Assembly: GCA_021846285.1 (NCBI GenBank)
Contig: JAJZCB010000003.1
Span: 26,634-90,633 of the forward strand
Length of the DNA: 64,000 nt
From: Bacillota bacterium
GTDB lineage: Bacteria; Bacillota; Bacilli; Alicyclobacillales; SLC66
Direction of reading: 5' to 3'
Below the pieces are notes generated by a model that was not told the DNA's origin, made no database searches, and saw nothing but the letters and a program-made list of their open reading frames with translations. The translations under genes were made by a program, and so were the position numbers. This document shows, in pieces, positions 13,762-21,630 of the stretch (positions within the stretch are counted from its first letter, which is position 1; the number at the start of each line of letters is the position of its first letter).

Positions 13762-15159
13762 ATGTGGGTGAGAGCAGCCCTGTACCTGCGCGTGTCCACG
13801 CAGGAGCAGGCCGATGAGGGGTTCTCTCTCGCGGCCCAACTTGATCGTCTGAGAGCCTACTGTGACAGCCAGGAATGGCTGATCGCCGAAGTCTATACAG
13901 ACGAAGGGGTCAGCGCCAAAACTGCCGATCGTCCCGAACTCCAACGCCTCTTAGCCGATGCAGCGGGAGGCCGGATCGATCTCGTCTTGGTGTACAAGCT
14001 GGATCGTCTCACGCGCAGCGTGGTGGATCTCTACGATCTGCTCCAGACGTTTGACCGCCATAAGGTGGGCTTCAAGTCTGCCACGGAAGTCTTTGATACC
14101 ACCACGGCCATCGGGCGCCTGTTTATGACGCTCGTGGCGGCACTGGCTCAATGGGAGCGGGAGCAGCTCGGCGAGCGCGTTTACTTGGGCATGCGACAGA
14201 AGGCGCTCGAGGGGAAACTCGTGGTTCCACGCGCACCGTATGGCTACCGCATCATGGACGGAAAACTTATTCTTGAATCCACAGAGGCCGAGATCGTGCG
14301 GCGAATCTTCGCGCGCTACTTGGACGGGGCAGGAGCAGTGCGGATTGCGCGAGAGCTGCAGGGAGAAGGTGTCAGACCTCCAGGCGGGCACGTGTGGCGC
14401 GGAAACGTGATTCTATACATGATTCACAACCCGATTTATGCGGGTCTGAGCCGGTGGGGTTATCGGACTGCTGGAGGTGCCCGGAAGAGCGGCCGGGAAG
14501 TAACGGGGGCCGGCGAGCATGAGGCGATCATCGACGAGCTGACTTTCTCCCGAACGCAGGATACTGTCTCCAGTCGCCGCAAGGTGTTCCCGCGGGCCGG
14601 TACGGGGCGCTACCCGCTGACAGGTCTTCTGTACTGCTCCTGCGGCGGCCATATGACCGGAAACGCTAGAGGGAGTCGGTCATATTACCGTTGCCTCAAT
14701 CGCATCATCTGTACCTCTGGATACGGTGTGCGTCAGGAACGCCTTGAGGCCGCGCTGATTTCGCACTTAGCTTTGATCGCGGAGACACCCCCTGACCACG
14801 CGGCCAAGCTGCCCGCGCGAAAGACAACTACTAACCCCGACAAGCTGAGGGAGGCGCTCAAAGTACGCAAGCAGCGCCTGTGGGATGCCTACGAAGCCGG
14901 AGAACTTGAGATGGAGGAATTAAAAACCCGCCTAGCGCGCCTGCGCAATGAGGAAGAACGGATCTCGCAGGAGGCCTCCCTTGATGGAGAGGAAGAGGCT
15001 GACGCAAGGAAAACGGAGCGGCGCCGTACACTCGTCCAGGATCTCTTGTCCCAGTGGGAACAATCGACAGCGCAGCGACGCAAAGAATTGGTGCGAGCTG
15101 TCGTGGAGCGCATTGATGTCACGGGCCCGAACAGTATTGAGGTAAGGCTCAGAGACTAA
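13762..15159 (+). CDS. Large serine integrase
   Basis: 465 residues. Resolvase catalytic domain at the N-terminus (AALYLRVSTQEQADEGFSLA, nucleophile Ser12; VYKLDRLTRS), then the recombinase domain (about 165-255, APYGYRIMDG, HNPIYAG), a zinc ribbon (LTGLLYCSCGGHMTG ... YRCLNR.IC) and a C-terminal coiled coil (350-430). The ATG at 13762 follows AGGAAGGA. It integrates and excises the element; attP/attR is expected close by, and the recombination directionality factor is not identified. Position at the right border of the phage-like genes marks the element end. Confidence 0.9.
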   Translation: MWVRAALYLRVSTQEQADEGFSLAAQLDRLRAYCDSQEWLIAEVYTDEGVSAKTADRPELQRLLADAAGGRIDLVLVYKLDRLTRSVVDLYDLLQTFDRHKVGFKSATEVFDTTTAIGRLFMTLVAALAQWEREQLGERVYLGMRQKALEGKLVVPRAPYGYRIMDGKLILESTEAEIVRRIFARYLDGAGAVRIARELQGEGVRPPGGHVWRGNVILYMIHNPIYAGLSRWGYRTAGGARKSGREVTGAGEHEAIIDELTFSRTQDTVSSRRKVFPRAGTGRYPLTGLLYCSCGGHMTGNARGSRSYYRCLNRIICTSGYGVRQERLEAALISHLALIAETPPDHAAKLPARKTTTNPDKLREALKVRKQRLWDAYEAGELEMEELKTRLARLRNEEERISQEASLDGEEEADARKTERRRTLVQDLLSQWEQSTAQRRKELVRAVVERIDVTGPNSIEVRLRD

Positions 15160-15370
15160 ATTCGCGTAGTTTTGCGCATCACAGTACACCCTGATTTGTA
15201 ACCCGCTCCACAATGCCTCTGTGCAAACCCCACTGAGTCTGGAATTGGACCCAGCCGCCCCTTGCCTCTTGGCATTGATCCATCGTGCACATCGCAATAT
15301 CCCTCCTCCGCTGATGGTGCCGCACGCGGCATGGCCGTCTATCCTGGAAAATCGATCGTCTCTGCCCGCC

Positions 15371-15439
15371 GGAATCGTATGCTGCGCCGCTTCTCAAACA
15401 CGGCTGCGCCGAACTCGCCTCGGCACAGCATACGATTCC
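15371..15439. repeat. 14-bp inverted repeat with 41-base loop
   Basis: GGAATCGTATGCTG at 15371-15384 is exactly complementary to 15426-15439. The GC-rich loop is not itself palindromic. Could be a transposon end relic, an attachment-site arm or an RNA hairpin. Confidence 0.6.
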
Positions 15440-15481
15440 AGCCAAGCGAGTTTTCAGGCTGCTGATGGTGACGCGCAAGCC

Positions 15482-15532
15482 CTGAGATTTTGCTTCGCAA
15501 AACTCAGTTGAGATTTTGCTTCGCAAAACTCA
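15482..15532. repeat. Tandem pair of identical hairpins
   Basis: A 24-25-base unit occurs twice with a 2-base gap. Each unit folds on itself as TGAG, bulged A, TTTTGC, loop TTC, GCAAAA, CTCA. Placed just after the leftward 36-residue gene, so a duplicated terminator is one reading. Confidence 0.6.
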
Positions 15533-15571
15533 GACTTGAGAGTCTACCCTGATTCTGGTGTCAGAGTTCCA

Positions 15572-15682
15572 CTAGTATGCGGTCGCGCCAGCGCCATAAC
15601 CTGGAACCAGCAGGAAGAAGAGCACAAAGATGATGAGAAACACAACTGCCCAACGCGTATATCCGCCAAACGTTCCATACAT
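15572..15682 (-). CDS. YjcZ-like sporulation microprotein (36 aa)
   Basis: 36 residues from an ATG 8 nt after GGAGG. Gly/Tyr-rich start (MYGTFGGYTR) followed by one membrane helix (WAVVFLIIFVLFFLLVPGYG), the layout of the YjcZ family of small sporulation-associated membrane proteins in Bacillales. The match rests on composition and layout, since such short proteins give little signal. Confidence 0.5.
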   Translation of the reverse strand: MYGTFGGYTRWAVVFLIIFVLFFLLVPGYGAGATAY

Positions 15683-15866
15683 CATACATCCCTCCTTCAA
15701 ACACGCCATACAGCAACCTATGTTTTTGGGGTGTATGATTCCAGTGATGTTTGACCCGACAGTGGCGCCCATTTTATACGCGGTCAGGTCCGCACTGCCG
15801 GCGCAGGAGTGTATTTTTCCCGGCTGTTGGCTCCGCGAAGCGGCATTAGAGTCTATGTCAGCGCCT

Positions 15867-16967
15867 CTATACGTCTAGCGCAGTGGAATGCGAATGCTCC
15901 TGTATTTCGGCAGCCTCCACCTCACGCCCTAGCCGATCAGACAAGTAGATGCCCTCGCTGATGAGCATGGTCTCCAATGCGAGTTCGGCTGTCGGCAATA
16001 GCTCCACTCTTCCCTGCAAAGCCGCCGCCCAATGCCGCTCCGAAGAATCGTAGGCGTCTTCGTTCTCGTACAGCGCATGACGTCGAAAATCGTCGGCGTC
16101 CAGGTCAAACGTGGCGTCAATGTCCATGTCTCCGACTGTATGGTGAAAACTGAGCGGATTCAGCCGCACGCCTCCCTCGCTGCCTACCACATAACTGCCC
16201 TCAAACTTATTGAGATGAATAGCCCAGGATTCTATCACGTCAAGCGTCATCCCACCGCCAAACCGTACAAATCCCATGCCCAATTCTTCCACGTTATAAC
16301 CGCTCTCCTGTCTTCTCCGCTCATTCATTCCAGTCTCCTGATAGATTTTCCCGCTGATCCGATCTACTGTTGGCAGGTCGAGCAGGTACAGCATTTGCGA
16401 AATATGATAGACGCCCATGTCAAACAACGCTCCACCGCCCGCCGTCTGTTTGTTGACAAAGGCCTGCGTGCCATATCCATCCACAAAAGGACGTCCCCGT
16501 CGGCGAAACCCTGTCGATCGCGCGTGATAGAGATTGCCCAGTCTCCCATCCTCAATCAGACGCTTGGCCACACGTGTCTCCCTTGCGTACAGGTTCGCGA
16601 GTTGAATGTGGAGTTTTCGCTGCGTTTCCTCCGCGACGGACACCATCGCCATGGCATCGGTCAACGAACCGGCGATCGGTTTCTCACAGTAGACGTGCTT
16701 GCCTGCACGCATGGCGGCAATGGAAACTTGGGCATGGTAATTATTGTGGAGGCAGACATCGACCGCCGTAATATCATCGCGCGCCAAGAGTTCTCGAAAG
16801 TTGGTGTACGTATGGGGCACTCCATATCTGTTTGCCACACTCTGCAGTTCTGTTGCATTAATATCGGCCACAGCGACAACTTCCGCTTCGCTCAGACGTT
16901 CATACGCATCGAGATGATGCTTCCCAATCTGTCCGACTCCGATAATGCCAATACGAATAGGTTCCAA
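15867..16967 (-). CDS. Gfo/Idh/MocA-family NAD(P)-dependent oxidoreductase
   Basis: 366 residues. N-terminal Rossmann fold (GIIGVGQIGKHH, VVAVADINATEL) with the family signature HVYCEKPIAGS near residue 95; the C-terminal half is the Gfo/Idh/MocA substrate domain. TTG start 6 nt after GGAGGGG. It diverges from a ThuA-like gene and a TIM-barrel isomerase, so these probably form one catabolic unit for a sugar, inositol or sugar acid. Exact substrate cannot be read from sequence. Confidence 0.85.
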   Translation of the reverse strand: MEPIRIGIIGVGQIGKHHLDAYERLSEAEVVAVADINATELQSVANRYGVPHTYTNFRELLARDDITAVDVCLHNNYHAQVSIAAMRAGKHVYCEKPIAGSLTDAMAMVSVAEETQRKLHIQLANLYARETRVAKRLIEDGRLGNLYHARSTGFRRRGRPFVDGYGTQAFVNKQTAGGGALFDMGVYHISQMLYLLDLPTVDRISGKIYQETGMNERRRQESGYNVEELGMGFVRFGGGMTLDVIESWAIHLNKFEGSYVVGSEGGVRLNPLSFHHTVGDMDIDATFDLDADDFRRHALYENEDAYDSSERHWAAALQGRVELLPTAELALETMLISEGIYLSDRLGREVEAAEIQEHSHSTALDV

Positions 16968-17215
16968 CCGTTACCCCTCCATTGTTCTTGGCGAACCCCG
17001 CGTGACGTGCACCCATCCACGTTGCATCGGCTCAGCCATCTGTTTCTCCCATCATCATATCACTCCGCGCAACGGAGCCCTGAATGGAACGCAAAACTGT
17101 TGACGCAGGCTCTTGAAACACTCGTGGTTTTGTGGTTAAGTCTAGAAGTACCTGTAGAGAAGTGCATAGAGACAGGCTGCGATTGGCATGTATAACAATT
17201 AGGAGTGAAGCCCCT
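16968..17215. promoter_or_regulatory. Divergent control region of sugar genes
   Basis: About 250 bases between the leftward oxidoreductase and the rightward ThuA-like gene, expected to hold both promoters. I could not pick a convincing operator or promoter pair by eye. Confidence 0.3.
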
Positions 17216-17944
17216 TTGAATCAGGCGCCTCGGGTAACGGTTTGGAACGAGTTTCGGCATGAAAAGACGGACGACAGTGTCCGTGAGATTTATCCAGATG
17301 GCATTCATGAGGCCATTGCCGCCCCCCTTCGCGAGAGGGGATTTCAGGTGCGTACAGCAACACTCGACGATCCGGCGCACGGATTGTCTTCCGACGTTCT
17401 GGACAATACAGACGTTCTCATCTGGTGGGGTCATGTGGCCCATGACGAGGTGACTGACGACACCGTGCGCGCAGTTGTCAACCGTGTATGGAGCGGTATG
17501 GGTCTTATCGTTCTTCATTCCGCACACTTTTCGAAAGTTTTCAAGAGTCTCATGGGTACGTCGTGTGACCTGAAATGGCGCGAAGCCGGCGAGCGCGAAC
17601 GCATCTGGACCGTGGACCCTGGTCATCCCATCGCGGCCGGCGTCGGAGAATGCATTGTTTTGGACCATGAGGAAATGTATGGAGAGCATTTTGATATTCC
17701 TGCGCCGGACGAACTGGTATTTGTAAGCTGGTTCCAGGGCGGAGAAGTTTTTCGCAGTGGCTGTACCTATCACCGAGGTCGCGGCAGAGTATTTTACTTT
17801 CGACCTGGACACGAAACGCACCCGACATATCGTCACAAGGATGTCCAGCGCGTGATTGAAAATGCCGTCCTGTGGGCTGGTCAAGCTGCGGGCGCAGTAC
17901 CGACCTATGGCAATCATCAGCCGGAGGAACCGCTGACCCGTTAA
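17216..17944 (+). CDS. ThuA-like (trehalose utilisation) domain protein
   Basis: 242 residues with a TTG start preceded by TTAGGAGTG. The class-I-amidotransferase-like ThuA fold is indicated by [11 protein letters not shown] at the N-terminus, [28 protein letters not shown], then [13 protein letters not shown] and [13 protein letters not shown]. Family members act in trehalose or other glycoside catabolism, some with keto-sugar substrates. It stands 48 nt upstream of a sugar isomerase and probably shares its transcript. Confidence 0.8.
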   Translation: MNQAPRVTVWNEFRHEKTDDSVREIYPDGIHEAIAAPLRERGFQVRTATLDDPAHGLSSDVLDNTDVLIWWGHVAHDEVTDDTVRAVVNRVWSGMGLIVLHSAHFSKVFKSLMGTSCDLKWREAGERERIWTVDPGHPIAAGVGECIVLDHEEMYGEHFDIPAPDELVFVSWFQGGEVFRSGCTYHRGRGRVFYFRPGHETHPTYRHKDVQRVIENAVLWAGQAAGAVPTYGNHQPEEPLTR

Positions 17945-17992
17945 CCGTTTATCCGATAGCAGAAGAAGAGCGACAGGGAGGCCGCACAGATC

Positions 17993-18961
17993 ATGAAACT
18001 TGGAGTGTTTGCGGTATTATTTTCAGACCGATCGTTCGAGGATGCTCTGGACTACATCGTCCAGAGCGGACTGGAAACGATCGAAATCGGCGCAGGGCCT
18101 TATCCCGGAACGGCTCATTGCAAGCCCGCAGAATTGCTGGACGATCCGGCGAAACTGCAGGCTTTCAGACAGGCCGTTGAGAGCCGTGGTCTGGAGATCA
18201 GCGCCATCAGCTGTCATGGCAATCCACTGCACCCGGACACCGATATCGCACGCAGCCATCACGAACAGTTTGAACACGCTGTGCTCCTGGCCGAAGCCCT
18301 CGGTGTGAAGACAGTGATCACTTTCGCCGGTTGTCCGGGGGAATCCGATCAGTCACGCCATCCTGTGTGGGTAACCTGCCCCTGGCCCGAGGATTTCCTG
18401 AAAGTGCTTGATTGGCAATGGCAGGAAAAAGTCATTCCCTACTGGCGCTCGCAACACGAGTTTCTTAAGCGGCACGGCGTGCAGGTTGCCATCGAGGCGC
18501 ATCCCGGCTTTGTCGTGTACAACACCGAGACTATGCTGCGTCTGCGCGAATCCTGCGGCGATACGATAGGGATCAACTTTGATCCGAGCCACCTCTTTTG
18601 GCAGGGTATGGACCCTGTGGCGGGAATCAAAATACTGGGGGCGGCAGGGGCAATCTACCATTTCCACGCCAAAGACACTGCGATTGATGCGCAAAACACT
18701 GCGGTCAACGGGGTTCTCGACACCAAGAGTTACCGGGATGAACTACATCGCTCGTGGATCTTTCGCACCGTTGGTTACGGCCATGGCGAAGAGACGTGGC
18801 GACAGATCATCAGCACTCTGCAGTTGGTCGGCTACCAGGGGGCGATCAGCATAGAACACGAGGACAGTCTGATGTCAGTGCCGGAAGGTTTTCAAAAGGC
18901 GGTCTCGTTTCTGCAGAAATTGTTGATTAAGGAGAAAATCCACGACATCTGGTGGGCATAA
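17993..18961 (+). CDS. Sugar phosphate isomerase/epimerase (TIM barrel)
   Basis: 322 residues, ATG after GGGAGG. AP_endonuc_2/xylose-isomerase-like barrel: residues KLGVFAVLFSD at the start, then ISCHGNPLHPD, VAIEAHPGFVVYN, GINFDPSHLFWQGMDP, YHFHAKDT and AISIEHEDSL, each carrying Glu/His/Asp metal ligands on strand ends. Family members isomerise or epimerise keto-sugars and inosose. Third gene of the apparent sugar unit. Confidence 0.85.
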   Translation: MKLGVFAVLFSDRSFEDALDYIVQSGLETIEIGAGPYPGTAHCKPAELLDDPAKLQAFRQAVESRGLEISAISCHGNPLHPDTDIARSHHEQFEHAVLLAEALGVKTVITFAGCPGESDQSRHPVWVTCPWPEDFLKVLDWQWQEKVIPYWRSQHEFLKRHGVQVAIEAHPGFVVYNTETMLRLRESCGDTIGINFDPSHLFWQGMDPVAGIKILGAAGAIYHFHAKDTAIDAQNTAVNGVLDTKSYRDELHRSWIFRTVGYGHGEETWRQIISTLQLVGYQGAISIEHEDSLMSVPEGFQKAVSFLQKLLIKEKIHDIWWA

Positions 18962-19012
18962 CCGAGACTCTTCTTGCCACAGCAACTATGAAACAGACGG
19001 GGGATGCACCCT

Positions 19013-20173
19013 ATGCAAATGGGTGTGGTGTACAAACAGCCACTGATTGACTCGTTTTACAGCGCCCTGTTCGAAGTCACTGGCTTGGTAATCGCCTTGA
19101 TCATCATTGCCGTTTTCGTAAGTCTGACAAAGCGATTCATGCGTTGGGAAACTGACGCCTCCATGACCGTGCCGCCTCCGAAAGGCGACGATACGTTGAG
19201 TGACGAGCCACCGTCTCAGTATGACAGCGGAGGGAACGGCGCCAAGTATTCTATGCCGATTCCTCTGCTTGCCCGACTGATTCTGCGGCGAGGCCTCGCG
19301 GTTTTGTGGTTCTTTGACGCCATTTTGCAGGCCCAGCCAGCGATGGTCACTCAGGGGTTCGTTGGAGGGGTGCTGAAAATGGCCCAGCAGAATCAGCCTC
19401 CGTGGTTATACCGTCTCATGGAACAGGGTATCCTTGTGTGGACATCTCATCCGATTGCCGCAAACATCGCCGCCATCTACATGCAGGCAGGAGTGGGAAT
19501 CGCGCTGTTCATTGCCGATCCGGACACGCACATGGGCAGAATCGCTCTTTGGACGTCCATGTTCTGGGCATTCTTCATATGGGTGTTCGGTGAAGGACTG
19601 GGTGGAATACTGACCGGAACCGCTACCTACCTGGCCGGAAGCCCCGGATCAGCCCTCTTTTACGCTGGCGCTGCTATCCTGCTCCTGCTCCCGAAACAGC
19701 ACTGGCTATCCGGGAGAGTCGCCAGGTTGGGCCAGGTCGGCATTGGGTGTTATTGGATGATTTCGGCAGGATGGCAAGCTGCGCCACACGCTGCCTTTTT
19801 TCAATCTGGCAATCTAATGCCTTTTTTCTCTAATGCTGCCTCTATTTCCCAACCGACGTGGCTCGCCGCCCCAATCAAGGTCATGACTGCACTGGCCTCC
19901 ACCCACGCTCTCTTGTTGAACACCGCCTTCGTGGCTATCATGGGTGTCATCGGTATTGGCATGATCGCAAGTCATTCCAAAACATGGGTCGCGTTCCTGG
20001 CTGGCTTTTGGCTCCTGTTCAGTTGGTGGACCAGCATGGATTTCGGCATTATGGGTGGGATCGGCACCGATCCAAACACGCCTCCGGTTGTGGCGCTGCT
20101 CATGGTCAGCACCTGGTTTATGCACCCTGCAGCGCGCAACGCAACAGGCCAAACCCGCGTGTCGGTTCCCTAG
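19013..20173 (+). CDS. Polytopic membrane protein of unknown function
   Basis: 386 residues; start chosen at the ATG 8 nt after GGGGG. One helix near the N-terminus, a polar loop (residues about 48-80) and seven to eight further helices. A conserved-looking loop MGGIGTDPNTPP sits between the last two helices and may be a functional site. 50 nt downstream of the isomerase gene. I do not recognise the family; a transport or respiratory-type role cannot be shown. Confidence 0.6.
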   Translation: MQMGVVYKQPLIDSFYSALFEVTGLVIALIIIAVFVSLTKRFMRWETDASMTVPPPKGDDTLSDEPPSQYDSGGNGAKYSMPIPLLARLILRRGLAVLWFFDAILQAQPAMVTQGFVGGVLKMAQQNQPPWLYRLMEQGILVWTSHPIAANIAAIYMQAGVGIALFIADPDTHMGRIALWTSMFWAFFIWVFGEGLGGILTGTATYLAGSPGSALFYAGAAILLLLPKQHWLSGRVARLGQVGIGCYWMISAGWQAAPHAAFFQSGNLMPFFSNAASISQPTWLAAPIKVMTALASTHALLLNTAFVAIMGVIGIGMIASHSKTWVAFLAGFWLLFSWWTSMDFGIMGGIGTDPNTPPVVALLMVSTWFMHPAARNATGQTRVSVP

Positions 20174-20232
20174 CGTGACAACGCTGATGCAGCCGGCACT
20201 GTACCTGAAAATCTATCCTGTCACGTCGAAAA

Positions 20233-20505
20233 CTACTTCATGCCAGCGCGAATCACCCGCATCAGCTCATTGATTTTTTCCTCGCCCCCATCACCTCGGA
20301 TCGCCTCCGCTACGCAACCGCGAGTGTGACTCTCCAGAAGCGCAAGCTCCACTTTTGAGAGCGCGGCTTTCATCGATGAGATTTGGGCCAGTATATCCAC
20401 ACAATAGCGGTCATCCTGAATCATTTTCTGTACTCCACGCGCCTGACCCTCAATCTTGCGCAAGCGTGAAAGCAAATCGCTGGCGTCCTTTTGGTAGGGA
20501 TGCAT
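20233..20505 (-). CDS. csoR: CsoR/FrmR-family metal-sensing repressor
   Basis: 90 residues from the ATG at 20505 after GAGGCGGTGA. All-helical DUF156 fold with the copper-ligand triad: Cys35 (RYCVDIL), His60 and Cys64 (ESHTRGCV), and the LRKIEGQARGVQKMI helix. CsoR represses copper efflux genes until Cu(I) binds. No copper ATPase or chaperone is adjacent, so it may act at a distance. Its promoter overlaps a dyad-flanked C-tract, suggesting autorepression. Confidence 0.85.
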   Translation of the reverse strand: MHPYQKDASDLLSRLRKIEGQARGVQKMIQDDRYCVDILAQISSMKAALSKVELALLESHTRGCVAEAIRGDGGEEKINELMRVIRAGMK

Positions 20506-20527
20506 GTCGCTCACCGCCTCGATTCAC

Positions 20528-20556
20528 ATACTATGCCCCCGTATCCCACTTGTCAA
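20528..20556 (-). promoter_or_regulatory. csoR promoter with embedded operator
   Basis: Minus strand: TTGACA (20556-20551), a 17-base spacer and TAGTAT (20533-20528). Within the spacer lies a G-tract bounded by ATAC and GTAT, the kind of dyad CsoR binds. Confidence 0.65.
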
Positions 20557-20648
20557 CGAGGGGCAACATTGATGCAAATGACGCAGACCATCAGTCCACA
20601 CGGAGATTGGGGAACGTCCGTACACATAAAAAGGGGTGACAAGGTTCG

Positions 20649-20663
20649 GATGTGAGTCACATC
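20649..20663. promoter_or_regulatory. 15-bp palindrome ahead of two-gene operon
   Basis: GATGTGAGTCACATC is a perfect 7+1+7 palindrome, 20 bases before the start of the following gene and 5 bases before its ribosome site. The TGTGA-TCACA core resembles CRP/FNR-family sites. At this position a bound protein would block transcription. Confidence 0.55.
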
Positions 20664-20682
20664 TGAAAAGGAGGAAGAGAAC

Positions 20683-21051
20683 ATGGCAACCGTTTACTTC
20701 TACGGAGCGGATAAAACGGACTTGACGGCGGCGTTTTTCACAGCTCTTGCGCTGGGTATACCTGTATCACAAGTCACTGGGGACCTGAGTTTGGCAGAAC
20801 GATGGGTAAGCAGTTCCGATCCCGTCATCGCTGTGGGAGGGGCTGCATTGAACAACCTTCTCGATCACAATCCTTCGTGGATCAGTTTCTGCAATCTTGC
20901 ATCGTGGCGAGCGTCCCCTTCCTACGGTCCACTTGACGGTTGCGGAACGACCGGCCTGGATTCACTCGAAATCACCTATGCGCTGGCGAACAATGCGCTA
21001 AACGGAACTTCACTGTCCGGCATTCCGGCGCAGTGTGGAACCTGTCATTAA
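20683..21051 (+). CDS. Unrecognised protein, operon with lysozyme-like gene
   Basis: 122 residues, ATG after AAGGAGGAAG. No signal peptide or membrane helix. An alpha/beta-like start (TVYFYGADKTDLTAAFFTAL) and DPVIAVGGAALNNLL resemble a nucleotide-like fold but match no family I know. The C-terminal third has four Cys (SFCNLASW, LDGCGTTG, QCGTCH). It is 15 nt upstream of a lysozyme-like gene, so the two are almost certainly co-transcribed. Confidence 0.6.
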   Translation: MATVYFYGADKTDLTAAFFTALALGIPVSQVTGDLSLAERWVSSSDPVIAVGGAALNNLLDHNPSWISFCNLASWRASPSYGPLDGCGTTGLDSLEITYALANNALNGTSLSGIPAQCGTCH

Positions 21052-21066
21052 GGAGGTGTGCGACTC

Positions 21067-21630
21067 ATGAGCAACCAGTACGTCAACTTGCAGGAATCGC
21101 AGTTGTTGACGGGTGGGTACTCCACAACGAAGGGGGCCATCGACAGCAGCGTTGTCAATGCCAACTACAAGTGGATGCAACTGTTCGCAAACCTGTTTGG
21201 CTGCGCGTATAATGTCAATCCCAGATTCATTCTGGCGATTTTGGCCATGGAAACGAACTACGGGTATGTCGATCCCATGCAAGTAGGCGGAAATGCTCCC
21301 TTCATGACGAGCATGAACGAAGGCGCCAACCTGCTCGTCAATGCAAAGATGGCCGCCTATTCAAGCGTTCCGACCTTTCTGAGCGCGTATAACGGCCTGT
21401 GCAACTTCACCGTCTCGGACGGCGAGTTTCTTCCCTACGGGGCAAGCGCCGCGTACCTGGCCCTGCAGCAAAACTTCTCCGGCTATATCTATACCAACTT
21501 CGTAGGTTACATGCCGACACTCGACGGCGCAACCTGCATAGAGTTGGCGAACACCTGCTCCCCCACGCCCAATTGCGATCCATGCGGCGGCGGGCCGGTT
21601 ACCTTGTCACAAATGGGAGGAATCTGTTGA
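21067..21630 (+). CDS. Lysozyme-like (SLT-fold) protein
   Basis: 187 residues, ATG after AAGGAGGTG. Residues about 45-150 look like a transglycosylase/lysozyme fold: NPRFILAILAMETNYGYVDP carries the catalytic-type Glu, followed by a Gln/Gly turn, NLLVNAKMAAY and FLSAYNG. The C-terminus is Cys-rich (five Cys in 35 residues). No signal peptide, so either it stays inside, is exported by another route, or acts in lysis. Its 3' end overlaps the convergent GGDEF/EAL gene by 24 nt. Function uncertain. Confidence 0.6.
   Translation: MSNQYVNLQESQLLTGGYSTTKGAIDSSVVNANYKWMQLFANLFGCAYNVNPRFILAILAMETNYGYVDPMQVGGNAPFMTSMNEGANLLVNAKMAAYSSVPTFLSAYNGLCNFTVSDGEFLPYGASAAYLALQQNFSGYIYTNFVGYMPTLDGATCIELANTCSPTPNCDPCGGGPVTLSQMGGIC

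Larger units (their letters stand above)
15160..15571. other. Element border region with inverted repeats
   Basis: No gene seen in about 410 bases between the integrase and a small leftward gene. It holds a 14-bp perfect inverted repeat with a 41-base loop (15371-15384 and 15426-15439) and a tandem pair of short hairpins (15482-15532). The right attachment site of the serine integrase should lie here, most likely in the first 100 bases, but no core duplication can be shown because the left end is outside the window. Confidence 0.5.

Noticed and set aside
16032..17195. 387-codon plus-strand frame
   Set aside because: It is antisense to the Gfo/Idh/MocA gene, whose motifs are clear; no ribosome site of its own.
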